Assembly: GCA_030147945.1 (NCBI GenBank)
Contig: JASBUL010000056.1
Location: 1-64,000, forward strand
DNA: 64,000 nt
Reading direction: 5' to 3'
Source: Oceanococcus sp.
GTDB lineage: Bacteria > Pseudomonadota > Gammaproteobacteria > Nevskiales > Oceanococcaceae
The first letter of the stretch is position 1. Every line of letters starts with the position of its first letter. Shown in pieces: positions 1 to 8,550 of the stretch. The notes beneath the pieces were generated by a model. It had not been told where the DNA came from, made no database searches, and worked only from the letters and a program-made list of their open reading frames with translations. Made by a program: the position numbers and the translations under genes.

Positions 1-240
1 CTGGTCACCCTGGATGACTACAGCGCCATGCTGGAGCGTGCCGGGCTTGAACTGGTCGAGCAGGACGATCTCAGCGATGCGGTATTGGCACCGTTCGCCT
101 TGTGGTGGCGTTGCAGTGAGGTGCAGCACCGCCTGTCACGCCGGCATCGCCTCAAGTACGACCTGACCGCGCAGGTGGTGGAAAGCGCAGCCATGGACGA
201 TCTGTTCCGCTACGGTCTTTTTGTGGCCCGCCCGCGCTGA
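1..240 (+). CDS. C-terminal fragment, possible SAM-dependent methyltransferase
   Basis: The reading frame is open from the first base and ends at TGA 238-240, so only the last 79 residues are visible. The text resembles the C-terminal strand region of class I methyltransferases (a Tyr-x-x-Met-Leu step, then Ala-Gly-Leu-Glu-Leu-Val before an acidic loop, and a final Tyr-Gly-Leu-Phe-Val-Ala-Arg strand). No SAM-binding motif lies inside the window, so the family call is an inference from the tail alone. The next gene has its own promoter and is not obviously co-transcribed. Confidence 0.4.
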   Translation: MVTLDDYSAMLERAGLELVEQDDLSDAVLAPFALWWRCSEVQHRLSRRHRLKYDLTAQVVESAAMDDLFRYGLFVARPR

Positions 241-257
241 GCGTGTTCACGCAGGAG

Positions 258-285
258 TTGACTTGCAGCGGAGGCGGACTAATCT
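258..285 (+). promoter_or_regulatory. Sigma70-like promoter for the GGDEF-like gene
   Basis: TTGACT at 258-263 and TAATCT at 280-285 are separated by 16 bp, close to the TTGACA/TATAAT consensus. They lie about 30 bp upstream of the start codon at 314. A GGGGAG ribosome-binding site sits at 302-307. Confidence 0.45.
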
Positions 286-313
286 GAAGCCATAACCATC
301 TGGGGAGCCATGC

Positions 314-868
314 ATGCAGAACTTGCGGCAGGTCAGGGGGGGCAGACGGGCGGTCGATCCGACCAGTGAACTGAAAGAGTTCGATCCGCTGACCGGACTG
401 GCATCACGACCGTTTTTCCGCTTTCGCCTGGAAGAGCAGTGGGAGCAATCCTGCCGCAACCATCGTCCGCTGGGTTTTCTGATGGTGGTGATCGATGATG
501 TGGCGAGCCTGCGTCGCGAGTACAGCAAGGATGCATGGCGGAGCATGCTCGGCGCCCTGGGCAGTGCGGTCAGTCAGTCATGTCAACGGCGTGCCGATTT
601 TGCCGCACGTGTGCGCGTGGGCGAGGTTGCGGCCGTGTTGTCAGACGCCAGCGTTGACGGCGCCCGGGTGGTGGCCGACCGGATTCGCACGGCGATCTAT
701 GCACAGCCTGCGGTTCCCGAACATCTGCGTGTGGTCATGGGTGGTGTCTCGGTCATGCCCAACCCGTCCTACTTCGCCAATGCCCTGTGGATGCGCGCGA
801 ATGAAGCCGTCGACGAGGCCAGGGATGCCGGTTCGGGCGGTATCGTGATCCTGTCCGGTCTGAATTGA
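314..868 (+). CDS. Degenerate GGDEF-domain protein
   Basis: The 184-residue protein is almost entirely one GGDEF-type domain. The family's opening signature is clear (Asp-Pro-Leu-Thr-Gly-Leu at residues 24-29, followed by an Arg-rich helix). At the catalytic site, where active diguanylate cyclases have Gly-Gly-Asp/Glu-Glu-Phe, this protein reads Arg-Val-Gly-Glu-Val (about 101-105). It should therefore not make c-di-GMP. It has no membrane segment or PAS/REC input domain, so a protein-binding or nucleotide-sensing role is possible. The start is set by GGGGAG at 302-307; an ATG at 310 is in another frame. Confidence 0.75.
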   Translation: MQNLRQVRGGRRAVDPTSELKEFDPLTGLASRPFFRFRLEEQWEQSCRNHRPLGFLMVVIDDVASLRREYSKDAWRSMLGALGSAVSQSCQRRADFAARVRVGEVAAVLSDASVDGARVVADRIRTAIYAQPAVPEHLRVVMGGVSVMPNPSYFANALWMRANEAVDEARDAGSGGIVILSGLN

Positions 869-916
869 GCTCAGCGCAGCGTCGGCCCGGTGCCGGGCCG
901 CCTGCGGACTCGTCCA

Positions 917-936
917 AATGTGTCAGGAGACACATT
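917..936. promoter_or_regulatory. Perfect 8-bp inverted repeat upstream of the CoA-ester operon
   Basis: AATGTGTC and GACACATT flank AGGA, giving a perfect 20-bp palindrome 52 bp before the ATG at 989. TTGACC starts at 935 and could be a -35 box, but I see no convincing -10 at the right distance. The size and position suit a dimeric regulator such as a TetR-family protein. No regulator gene is adjacent. Confidence 0.4.
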
Positions 937-988
937 GACCTGCCGTCTACATTGGCCGAAATCATAAATTTCGACACAAGGTGAAGAT

Positions 989-3457
989 ATGGCAGGAGTA
1001 CTCGCCGGCCTCAAGGTGCTGGATTTGTCCTGGGGTGTTGCTGGTCCGATGACCACAATGCAGATGGCGGATCATGGCGCTGAAGTGACCAAGATCGAGC
1101 CGCCAGGCGGTGACCCGTTCCGCAATCAGCTTGGCTACAAGGTGTGGCAGCGCGGCAAACGCAGCGCCATCCTGGATCTCAAGGATGCAGCCGACAAGGA
1201 TGCCTTTTTGGCTCTGGTCAAGACCGCCGATGTGCTGGTCGAGTCCTACACCCCCGGCGTGACCGAGCGTCTGGGCATCGATTACGCAAGCTGCAAGGCG
1301 ATCAATCCGCGTCTGGTGTACTGCTCGATTACCGGCTATGGGCGTGGCACGCCGCTGGAGCAACGGCCCGCCTATGATGCCCTGGTGGCGGCGCGCACCG
1401 GCCTGCACTGGGAGCAGCGCGGTTGTCCTGAAGGCGCCCTCAATCGTATGGCCGGGCGGCCGGATCCTTATGAGGATTTCGATGTGCCTGCCGAATGGCG
1501 TCAGGGCGCCGAGCGCGAGGGGCCGCTGTTCCCGGCCTCGTACTGGCCTAGCCTGGGGGCGTTTTATTCGGCTTCGGTGGGTATCAATGCAGCCTTGCGT
1601 GCGCGTGAAACCACGGGACGCGGGCAGTGGGTGGAAACCTCGCTGCTGCAGGGCGCCATGCAAGGCGGCGGTTGGGTCTGGATGCGCGCGGAAAACATCG
1701 ATTTCCCCGGCTTTGATTCCTGGATTCTCAACAGCAAGTCGCCCAAGGGCCACTATGAAGCCTCCGATGGCAAGTGGATTCACAACTGGGTGCCGAACCC
1801 GCGTTTCATCATCCAGGCTTCGGAAAACGAAGAGCTCAATGCCAACCCGGATCTGAAGGCCAAGGATGATCCGGATCGTTTCGGCACCGGCCCGGAAGAG
1901 ATCTTCGTGCTGTGTGAATACCAGCCGCAGTTGATGGAGCGGGTCAAGAAGTTCCCGGCTGATCAGTGGGTGGATGCGGCTGCACGTGCCCAGATGACCA
2001 TGCAGGCGGTGCGCTCCACAGAAGAGTCGCTGGCTGACCCGCTGTTCCTAAAGGACGGCTGTGTGGCCGAAGTCAACGACCCCGAACTGGGGCCGCTGCG
2101 TCAGCTTGGTCTGACCTACAAAATGAGTGCCAACCCGACCCAGGTTGGCGCGGCTCCGGTGAGTCCGGGGGCCAACACTGATGAGGTTAAGGCAGAGGCC
2201 GAGGCGGCCAAATCGGCACCTGCGCCGCAAGCTGGCACCGGGCAGATGAAAAAACCGCTGGAAGGCATCAAGGTGCTGGATCTGGGCCTGGCCATTGCCG
2301 GCCCGTTCGGGTGCCAGCTGCTTTCCGATCTGGGCGCCGAGGTGATCAAGATCAATGGCCTGTACGACCTGTTCTGGCATCGCGTGCACATTGCCTACAT
2401 GTCCAACCGGGGCAAGAAGTCACTCACCCTGAACCTCAAGGATCCGCGCTCGATGAAGGTCTTCCTCGACCTGGTCAAGGACGCCGATGTGGTTCATCAC
2501 AACATGCGTTACGACGCGGCCGAGCGGCTCAAGATCGATTACGAAAGCCTCAAGCAGATCAATCCCAAGCTGATTTACTGCCACACCCGTGGTTTTGAGA
2601 CCGGCGAGCGTTCGACGTTGCCCGGTAACGATTAGACCGGCGCCTGCCTGACCGGGGTGCAGTACGAGGATGGCGGGATGTACCGCGGTGGCAAACCGTT
2701 GTGGAGCCTGACCTCGATGGGCGACACCGGCAATGGCTTTTTGTCCGCCATCGCGGTCATTCAGGCGTTGTACCACCGTGATCGCACCGGGGAAGGGCAG
2801 TTTGTTGACACCTCCATCGTCAACGCCGGTTTGCTGAATACCTCGTACGCGGTGGCACGACCGGATGGCACGGGCTTCGAACGGCCGCACATTGATGGGC
2901 AGCAGTTTGGCTACTCGGCGGGTCATCGTCTGTATGAAACCGCCGACGGCTGGCTGTGCCTGGTGTGCGTGGAGCAGAGCCACTGGGATGAACTGTTTGC
3001 CGTACTGGGTCTGCCAGAACTGGTGGCGGATGCGCGTTTCGCGGACGATGCTGCGCGGCGCGCTAACGATGAGGCCCTGTGCGCCGTGCTGGCCGAGACG
3101 TTCATGCAGAAACCGGCTGCCGTGTGGTTTGAGGCGCTGGATGCGGCTGGTGTGCCGGTCGAAGTCGAAGCTCAGGACTTTGGCACCACGCTGCACGATC
3201 AGGACTGGATCAAGCAGCGCGGCTGGAGTGTGAGCTATGACCACCCGCATGTTGGCAAGCTTGACCAGATCGGCCTGAACGTGGACCTGTCGGAGACCCC
3301 CGGCGCACCGGGTGAGCGGCCCTTGCTGGTTGGCGAACACACCAAGGAGATCCTCAGCGGCATGGGTTACTCCGAGGAGGAGATCAACACCATGGAAGAG
3401 CAATTCGCGATCGGCTTCGAAGGCATGCCGCGGATGCCGCCAGGCTTTGGTGGGTAA
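989..3457 (+). pseudogene. Tandem family III CoA-transferase interrupted by in-frame TAG
   Basis: One frame encodes two fused CaiB/BaiF modules (module 1 about residues 1-400; module 2 from about 420, opening with Leu-Glu-Gly-Ile-Lys-Val-Leu-Asp-Leu). It is broken by TAG at 2633-2635 after 548 residues and then continues in the same frame to TAA at 3457. Family members usually have Gln in this Asn-Asp-Gln-Thr-Gly stretch, so a single CAG-to-TAG change explains the break. The likely catalytic Asp (Gly-Asp-Thr-Gly-Asn-Gly, codon 2723-2725) lies beyond the stop, and the matching place in module 1 has no Asp. The truncated product should therefore be inactive. Intact, the protein would have 822 residues and transfer CoA between acids. 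Sequencing error, nonsense mutation and suppression all remain possible. Confidence 0.85.
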
Positions 3458-3488
3458 TTGCCTGGAACAGGACTAAGCGAGTGGAGTA

Positions 3489-3597
3489 CGGAGCGTTGTT
3501 CTTGATTGTTCAGGACACGCTCCAGTACATCCATGTATCGCTTGTCATCGGCCATCCAGGCCTCTGACAGTCCTGAACAATCAAGAACAACACTCCA
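3489..3597. repeat. Small inverted-repeat (MITE/REP-like) element
   Basis: Two perfect 22-bp arms, 3495-3516 and 3570-3591, are reverse complements and extend to 26 matches in 28 bp. The 53-bp loop holds two smaller palindromes, TACATCCATGTA and GGCCATCCAGGCC. The element fills most of the 199-bp gap between the CoA-transferase and DUF35 genes. It has no coding capacity and no poly-T tail. Its architecture suits a mobile palindromic repeat rather than a simple terminator. I saw no second copy in the window. Confidence 0.6.
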
Positions 3598-3656
3598 TCG
3601 ACGCTGAGGATCTGTGCAAAGCGCACAACCAGAACCATCAGATACTGGAAATCAAA

Positions 3657-4091
3657 ATGACAGATTCCGAACAACAAACCCCAAAACCGACACGGCTGGC
3701 CCCCATCGTCATGCCCGACAACAAGTTTTTCTGGGATGCCGCGAAAGAGGACCGGTTTGTCGGCCAGCGCTGTGGTGATTGTGGACACTACCGCTTCCCG
3801 CTGCGTCCGATGTGCCCCAAGTGCCACAGTCTGAACACCGAAGAGGTGGAGCTTTCGGGCAAGGCCAAGGTGGTCAGCTGGATTCGCCCTCGTCACCCCA
3901 TGCCTTTCGGATTCAAGGCCTTGCCGACCGTTGTTGTGGTCGAAGTGGAAGAAGGTTTCCGTTTTGTCAGCAACCTCGAAGGCATCGCATTTGAAGATGT
4001 CACGGCGGGGCTTGAGGTCGAGGTGGCTTTTGTCGAGACCATGGGCAAAGCCAAGGTCCCGGTGTTCCGTCCGCTTGGAGGTGGCGCATGA
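3657..4091 (+). CDS. DUF35 (zinc ribbon plus OB-fold) acyl-CoA-binding partner protein
   Basis: The 144-residue protein has a rubredoxin-like zinc ribbon with Cys39-x2-Cys42 and Cys53-x2-Cys56, followed by an OB-fold half. This is the DUF35 (ChsH2 C-terminal/YigC) architecture. Such proteins bind acyl-CoA and pair with SCP2-type thiolases such as Ltp2, which cleave side chains by retro-aldol chemistry. The next gene is exactly such a thiolase, and its ATG overlaps this stop codon (ATGA). A co-translated two-protein complex is therefore likely. Confidence 0.88.
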   Translation: MTDSEQQTPKPTRLAPIVMPDNKFFWDAAKEDRFVGQRCGDCGHYRFPLRPMCPKCHSLNTEEVELSGKAKVVSWIRPRHPMPFGFKALPTVVVVEVEEGFRFVSNLEGIAFEDVTAGLEVEVAFVETMGKAKVPVFRPLGGGA

Positions 4092-5260
4092 GCCGCGCGT
4101 TCACACAAGCCGCCATTGCCGGGATCGGGCAGACCGAGTTTTCCAAGGAATCCGGTCGCAGCGAGCTGCAACTGGCCGCGGAATGCTCCAAATCCGCCCT
4201 CGATGATGCCGGGATTCATCCGTCGGAAGTCGACGGCATGATCACTTTCACCCTGGACGGTTCGGACGAAATTCATCTGGCGCGTTGTCTGGGCGTCAAA
4301 GAGCTCAACTACACCACCCGTATTCCGGGGGGCGGCGCTGCGGCGGTGGCGACCCTGTATCAGGCCATGGCCATGATCAACGCCGGTTTGTGCAAAACCG
4401 TACTGATCTGGCGTGCCATGAATGAGCGTTCGCAATACCGCTTCGGACAGCCGCACACCCAACAGGCTGCGTTTCAGCCGGGCAATGGGACCGGGTCACT
4501 GCTGTGGTGCATGCCCTACGGGGCTCAGACCCCGGCCACCTGGGAGTCGTTGAATTCACAGCGCTACATGCAGCAGTACGGCGTGACCAATGAAGACTTC
4601 GGCATGGTTTCGGTGCTGCAGCGCAAGCACGCGGCCAATAACCCCAATGCCTGGTTCTACCAACGGCCGATCACGCTGGAAGATCACCAGAATTCCAAGT
4701 GGGTGGTCGAGCCGGTGTTGCGTCTGCTTGATTGCTGTCAGGAGTCCGACGGCGGTGTGGCCATTGTTGTGACCAGCCTGGATCGGGCCCGTGACGGCAA
4801 GAAACCCGCGGTGCGTCTGCCGAATGCGGTGCAGTGCATTCCATACAACGTGGAAGTGATCTCCAATTACTACCACGAGCATGATCTTTCGGTGATGCCG
4901 GAGGCCGAAGGCACGGCCGCTGCGTTGTACAAGCAGTCCGGCCTCAAGCCGTCCGATTTCCAGGCCGCGATGCTGTACGACGCCTTCACCCCGCAGGTGT
5001 TCAAGCAACTGGAAGCCTTTGGCTTCTGCGGGCGAGGCGAGGCGCGTGATTTCTTCAAGGACGGTCATTGCGAGCTGGATGGCAGCATCCCGCTGAACAC
5101 CAATGGCGGCTTGATCGGCGAAGCCTATATTCACGGCATGAACAACATTGTCGAAGGCGTTCGCCAGGTGCGTGGTGAGTCAGTCAATCAGGTCGCCGAG
5201 GTGAACAATGTGCTGGTCACCTCGGGCATGGCCGGCGCCGTGCTGAGCGTGGATGACTGA
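4088..5260 (+). CDS. Thiolase-like SCP2/Ltp2-type lipid-transfer protein
   Basis: The 390-residue protein has the thiolase fold with an N-terminal Ala-Gly-Ile-Gly-Gln-Thr-Glu opening and a C-terminal Asn-Thr-Asn-Gly-Gly-Leu-Ile-Gly-Glu loop. Where biosynthetic and degradative thiolases carry a Gly-His-Pro catalytic motif, this one reads Gly-Glu-Ala-Tyr-Ile-His-Gly, as in the Ltp2/SCPx-like branch. Ltp2 of actinobacterial steroid degradation is an aldolase working with a DUF35 partner. The DUF35 gene directly upstream supports the same arrangement here. The substrate cannot be read from sequence. It overlaps both neighbours by a few bases. Confidence 0.82.
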   Translation: MSRAFTQAAIAGIGQTEFSKESGRSELQLAAECSKSALDDAGIHPSEVDGMITFTLDGSDEIHLARCLGVKELNYTTRIPGGGAAAVATLYQAMAMINAGLCKTVLIWRAMNERSQYRFGQPHTQQAAFQPGNGTGSLLWCMPYGAQTPATWESLNSQRYMQQYGVTNEDFGMVSVLQRKHAANNPNAWFYQRPITLEDHQNSKWVVEPVLRLLDCCQESDGGVAIVVTSLDRARDGKKPAVRLPNAVQCIPYNVEVISNYYHEHDLSVMPEAEGTAAALYKQSGLKPSDFQAAMLYDAFTPQVFKQLEAFGFCGRGEARDFFKDGHCELDGSIPLNTNGGLIGEAYIHGMNNIVEGVRQVRGESVNQVAEVNNVLVTSGMAGAVLSVDD

Positions 5261-6185
5261 GGTCTTGCGTGTGCCCACCGCCATGGCGGTGGGCAACATT
5301 GAAAATCTGCATGTGGCGGCGGAAATTCACCAGCCGACCGCCACGGATCGTGGCATCGCCCTGATCTGCCTGCCCGGTGGCGGCATGAACCGGCAGTTCT
5401 ATGATTTGCCGGTGCCGGGTGACGACAGCTTCAGTTTCGTCAAAGCCATGTGCGCCCAGGGCTTTACCTGTGTGCTGCTTGACCATCCCGGGGTGGGCGA
5501 GAGTGATCAGCCCGAGGACGGTTTCGTGCTCACGCCGTTGCTGATTGCGCAGTTGCATGCGGCGGCGCTGAGCTGGCTCAAAACCCATGTGGCAGCCTTG
5601 CGCGGACTTCGCAGCATCGGCGTTGGTCATTCCATGGGCGCCATGATCACCCTGATCCAGCAACATCAGCATGCAAGTCATGAAGGTATTGTGCTGCTCG
5701 GCTTTGGCTTTGAGGGCCTGCCGCAATATCTGCATCCCAAGGTGCAGGCGCTGCTTGATGATCGCGCTGCGCTGGAGGCGCAAAGTGTAGGGCTGGCGCG
5801 CAAGTTCTTCCGCGTGGGCTATCCGGTGATCCGCGGTGGTGGCGGCGGTGGCGGAATCTACGGCGGTGAAACGGCTGAGCGGGCCGGGATTGAGGGCATC
5901 AAGGCGGTTTCGACGCATCTGCTGGCGGTGCCTGCATTCATGTCGATGCTGCCGCATCACTGGGACCCCATGGCGGCACGCATCGATGTGCCCGTCTTAG
6001 TCGCTTTGGGTGACAAAGATTTGGTCAAAGCACCGGATAATGCAGGTCAGATCTTTTCACGCAGCCCGGCGGTGGAGGTGATGGTGTTGCCGGAAACCGG
6101 CCACAGCCAGTTTCTGTTCGCCTCGCGCCGGGATTTGTTTGCCAGGATCGGTCACTGGGTCCATGACCTGTGGCCGATGACTTAG
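5253..6185 (+). CDS. Alpha/beta hydrolase
   Basis: The 310-residue protein has the nucleophile elbow Gly-His-Ser127-Met-Gly, an oxyanion-type Pro-Gly-Gly-Gly-Met loop near residue 42, a late Gly-Asp-Lys-Asp acid and a Gly-His-Ser catalytic histidine. A run of seven glycines near residue 196 is unusual and probably forms a flexible cap loop. The ATG overlaps the thiolase stop, so translation is coupled. In this operon it may hydrolyse an acyl-CoA or an ester intermediate, but the family does not fix the reaction. Confidence 0.8.
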   Translation: MTEVLRVPTAMAVGNIENLHVAAEIHQPTATDRGIALICLPGGGMNRQFYDLPVPGDDSFSFVKAMCAQGFTCVLLDHPGVGESDQPEDGFVLTPLLIAQLHAAALSWLKTHVAALRGLRSIGVGHSMGAMITLIQQHQHASHEGIVLLGFGFEGLPQYLHPKVQALLDDRAALEAQSVGLARKFFRVGYPVIRGGGGGGGIYGGETAERAGIEGIKAVSTHLLAVPAFMSMLPHHWDPMAARIDVPVLVALGDKDLVKAPDNAGQIFSRSPAVEVMVLPETGHSQFLFASRRDLFARIGHWVHDLWPMT

Positions 6186-6198
6186 ACAGGAGATAGAC

Positions 6199-6510
6199 AT
6201 GGCTACTGTAGCCCTCAAAGCCGGCGCGCGCTTCAAGAGCGCCGTGTGCGACACCCAGGTGATGGTGATCAAGGCGCCAGCCGGTGATTACACATTGGAA
6301 TGTGGTGGTGTGCTGATGATCGCCCCCAACGAAGACGCGGCTGGCGAGTTGAACCCGGAGCATGCAGGCGGCACCCAGATGGGCAAGCGCTATGTCGATC
6401 CGGATGAGAAATTCGAATTGTTGTGCACCAAGCCGGGCAAGGGTTCGCTGGTGCTGGATGGCACCCCGCTGGATGTGAAACAGGCCAAACAGCTGCCGTC
6501 TTCGGACTGA
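6199..6510 (+). CDS. Small conserved-looking protein of unknown function
   Basis: This 103-residue protein has no signal peptide or membrane segment. Cysteines at 17, 35 and 80 sit near glycine-rich turns (Glu-Cys-Gly-Gly; Cys-Thr-Lys-Pro-Gly), which could suggest metal binding but do not form a standard motif. An AGGAG-type site lies just before the ATG, and the gene ends 4 bp before the acyl-CoA ligase. Its place between hydrolase and ligase suggests an accessory to the same pathway. I do not recognise the family. Confidence 0.65.
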   Translation: MATVALKAGARFKSAVCDTQVMVIKAPAGDYTLECGGVLMIAPNEDAAGELNPEHAGGTQMGKRYVDPDEKFELLCTKPGKGSLVLDGTPLDVKQAKQLPSSD

Positions 6511-6514
6511 TCTC

Positions 6515-8020
6515 ATGAATATCTCCATGTTGCTGGACATGGCCGCCGATGCCTTCGGCGAGCGCACGGCCGTGGTCTGCGGCGGTCGCTCGCTGACCTA
6601 TGCGGAAGTGCGCCAGAAAGCTCAGCGTGCGGCGGCCAAGTTGCGCGAGTCGGGGGTCGAGTATCTGGCCTTGCTGGATGTGAATGGCCCGGTCCTGCCG
6701 GTGGCGATTTTCGCTGCGGGTTACGCCGGCATTCCCTACGTGCCGCTCAACTACCGCCTGACCCGTGAGGAAATCAACGCCTTGCTGGAGCGCGTTACGC
6801 CGGCCTTGCTGGTGGTTGGCGATGAGTTTCGCGCCCAGGTCGACAAACGTGATGACCTGCTGATGATCAGCAGCGACGAGTTCATCAGTGCGCCGGCTGC
6901 GGCATTTGACGAAGAATTTGTCGATCCGGAAAGCGTCGCGGTGCAGCTGTTTACCAGTGGCACCACCGGCAAACCCAAGGCCGCCTTGCTGCGCCACGAA
7001 AATCTGGTCTCGTATATCGTCGGCACGGTCGAGTTCGGTGCAGCGGCGGAGGAAGACGCAGTGCTGGTTACGGTGCCGCCGTATCACATCGCCGGTATTT
7101 CGGCGGTGCTGAGTTCAACCTACGCCTGCCGGCGCATGGTCCAGCTGGAGAACTTCGAAGCCGGGGCCTGGTTGAAAGCCGCCCAGGATGAAATGGTCAC
7201 CAATGCCTTCGTGGTGCCGACCATGCTGGGCCGCATTATCGAAAGCATGGAAAGCAGCCGCGAAACGGTCGAGCTGCCGTGTCTCAAGGCGTTGGCCTAC
7301 GGCGGTGGCAAGATGCCGCGCGCCACTATAGAGCGGGCCATGCAGCTGATGCCGCAGGTGGATTTCACCAATGCCTATGGTCTCACCGAGACCAGTTCAA
7401 CCGTGGCCGTGCTGACACCGGATGACCACCGCCTGGCCATGGCCAGTGATGATGAAGCGGTGCGCAAGCGCATCGCCTCGGTCGGCAAGGCCACCGGCGC
7501 GGTGGAGATCGAGATCCGTGACGAGCAGGGTCAGGCGGTCGCGGCTCAGCAGCCGGGCATGATCTTTGTGCGTGGCGGGCAGGTGTCCGGCGAGTACAAG
7601 GAGCAGGGCAGCACCCTGTCCGAAGACGGCTGGTTCTGCACCAAGGATCTGGGCTATCTCGATGAGGACGGCTATCTGTTCCTGGAAGGGCGCGAGGATG
7701 ATGTCATCGTGCGCGGTGGCGAAAACATCTCGCCGGGTGAAATCGAGGATGTGCTGATCAGTCATCCGGCCGTGGCTGACGTGGCCTGCGTGGCCATTGC
7801 GGATGAGCAGTGGGGCGAAGCTGTGGCGGCTGCTGTGGTGCTTCAGTCCGGCGCCAGTGTCAGCGTGGAGGATCTGCAAGCCCTGGTGCGCGAGCGTCTG
7901 CGTTCCTCGCGGGTGCCCCAGCGTATCGAATTCCGCGATGAGCTGCCCTACAACGAACTGGGCAAGGTGCTGCGGCGTGTCATACGGCAGGACTTTGCCA
8001 GCCTGGTGGAGGCCGCATGA
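6515..8020 (+). CDS. Acyl-CoA synthetase (AMP-binding, class I adenylate-forming)
   Basis: This enzyme joins a carboxylic acid to CoA through an acyl-AMP intermediate. The 501-residue protein carries the P-loop Thr-Ser-Gly-Thr-Thr-Gly-Lys-Pro-Lys (147-155), the A5 motif Tyr-Gly-Leu-Thr-Glu-Thr, the hinge region Gly-Arg-Glu-Asp-Asp-Val-Ile-Val-Arg-Gly-Gly-Glu-Asn and the C-terminal catalytic Lys in Asn-Glu-Leu-Gly-Lys. Length is typical of medium or aryl acyl-CoA ligases. It may activate the substrate that the operon's CoA-transferase and thiolase process. The next gene overlaps its end by ATGA. Confidence 0.9.
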   Translation: MNISMLLDMAADAFGERTAVVCGGRSLTYAEVRQKAQRAAAKLRESGVEYLALLDVNGPVLPVAIFAAGYAGIPYVPLNYRLTREEINALLERVTPALLVVGDEFRAQVDKRDDLLMISSDEFISAPAAAFDEEFVDPESVAVQLFTSGTTGKPKAALLRHENLVSYIVGTVEFGAAAEEDAVLVTVPPYHIAGISAVLSSTYACRRMVQLENFEAGAWLKAAQDEMVTNAFVVPTMLGRIIESMESSRETVELPCLKALAYGGGKMPRATIERAMQLMPQVDFTNAYGLTETSSTVAVLTPDDHRLAMASDDEAVRKRIASVGKATGAVEIEIRDEQGQAVAAQQPGMIFVRGGQVSGEYKEQGSTLSEDGWFCTKDLGYLDEDGYLFLEGREDDVIVRGGENISPGEIEDVLISHPAVADVACVAIADEQWGEAVAAAVVLQSGASVSVEDLQALVRERLRSSRVPQRIEFRDELPYNELGKVLRRVIRQDFASLVEAA

Positions 8021-8463
8021 GCCGTTTTGTGATCGAACAGGAATTCGATATCGAGGCGTCGGCCGAGGTGGTCTGGGCGGTGCTGACCGACTTCGAGCGC
8101 TACGCCGAGTGGAACCCTTTTGTGGTTGAGGCCCGCTGCGATCTGCGTCCTGGCGGCGCCATCGACATGAAGGTCAAATTGCTGGGGCCGGCACAACGTC
8201 AGGTTGAGTACATTCAAGCGGTGGAGCCGGGCAAGGGCTTTTCCTACAACATGAAGCCGTTCCCGCTGGGCGGCCTGTCCAGTTTGCGCAGCCATCAGAT
8301 CATAGATCTGGGCGGTGGGCGGAGCCATTACTGCTCGCATTTCCATCTGCAGGGCTGGCTTATGCCGGTTGTGCGCGGTTTGATGCGCGGTGCCTTGCAG
8401 CGCGGATTCGGCAGCATGAGCCAGGCCTTGAAAGCGCGTGCCGAGGCTGTTGCTGCAGCCTGA
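8017..8463 (+). CDS. SRPBCC (START-like) domain protein
   Basis: The 148-residue protein has the SRPBCC pattern: an Ala-Ser-Ala-Glu-Val-Val-Trp helix start, then a Tyr-Ala-Glu-Trp-Asn-Pro-Phe turn, beta strands, and a long C-terminal helix. The fold forms a hydrophobic cavity, so it probably binds a lipophilic ligand or intermediate; enzymatic activity is uncertain. It is the last gene of the operon, overlaps the ligase gene and is followed by a strong terminator. Confidence 0.8.
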   Translation: MSRFVIEQEFDIEASAEVVWAVLTDFERYAEWNPFVVEARCDLRPGGAIDMKVKLLGPAQRQVEYIQAVEPGKGFSYNMKPFPLGGLSSLRSHQIIDLGGGRSHYCSHFHLQGWLMPVVRGLMRGALQRGFGSMSQALKARAEAVAAA

Positions 8464-8507
8464 TATCAAAGGGCCAGAGCCTGGCGCATCGACGCCATGC
8501 ACAGACA

Positions 8508-8539
8508 TAAAAAAGGCGGCCATCGGGCCGCCTTTTTTT
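8508..8539. terminator. Bidirectional rho-independent terminator
   Basis: The stem GGCGGCC (8515-8521) and GGCCGCC (8526-8532) closes a four-base loop, with an A-run before it and seven T after it. It lies between converging genes and can end both transcripts. Confidence 0.9.
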
Positions 8540-8550
8540 GATCCTCAGAA

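Noticed and set aside
2657-3457. Second half of the tandem CoA-transferase as an independent gene
   Set aside because: The only early start is a GTG with no ribosome-binding site, in the middle of a conserved domain and in the same frame as the upstream part.
5837-5862. Glycine-codon run inside the alpha/beta hydrolase as a possible repeat or frameshift site
   Set aside because: The frame is intact on both sides and the catalytic histidine follows in the right place, so it is a Gly-rich loop rather than an error.
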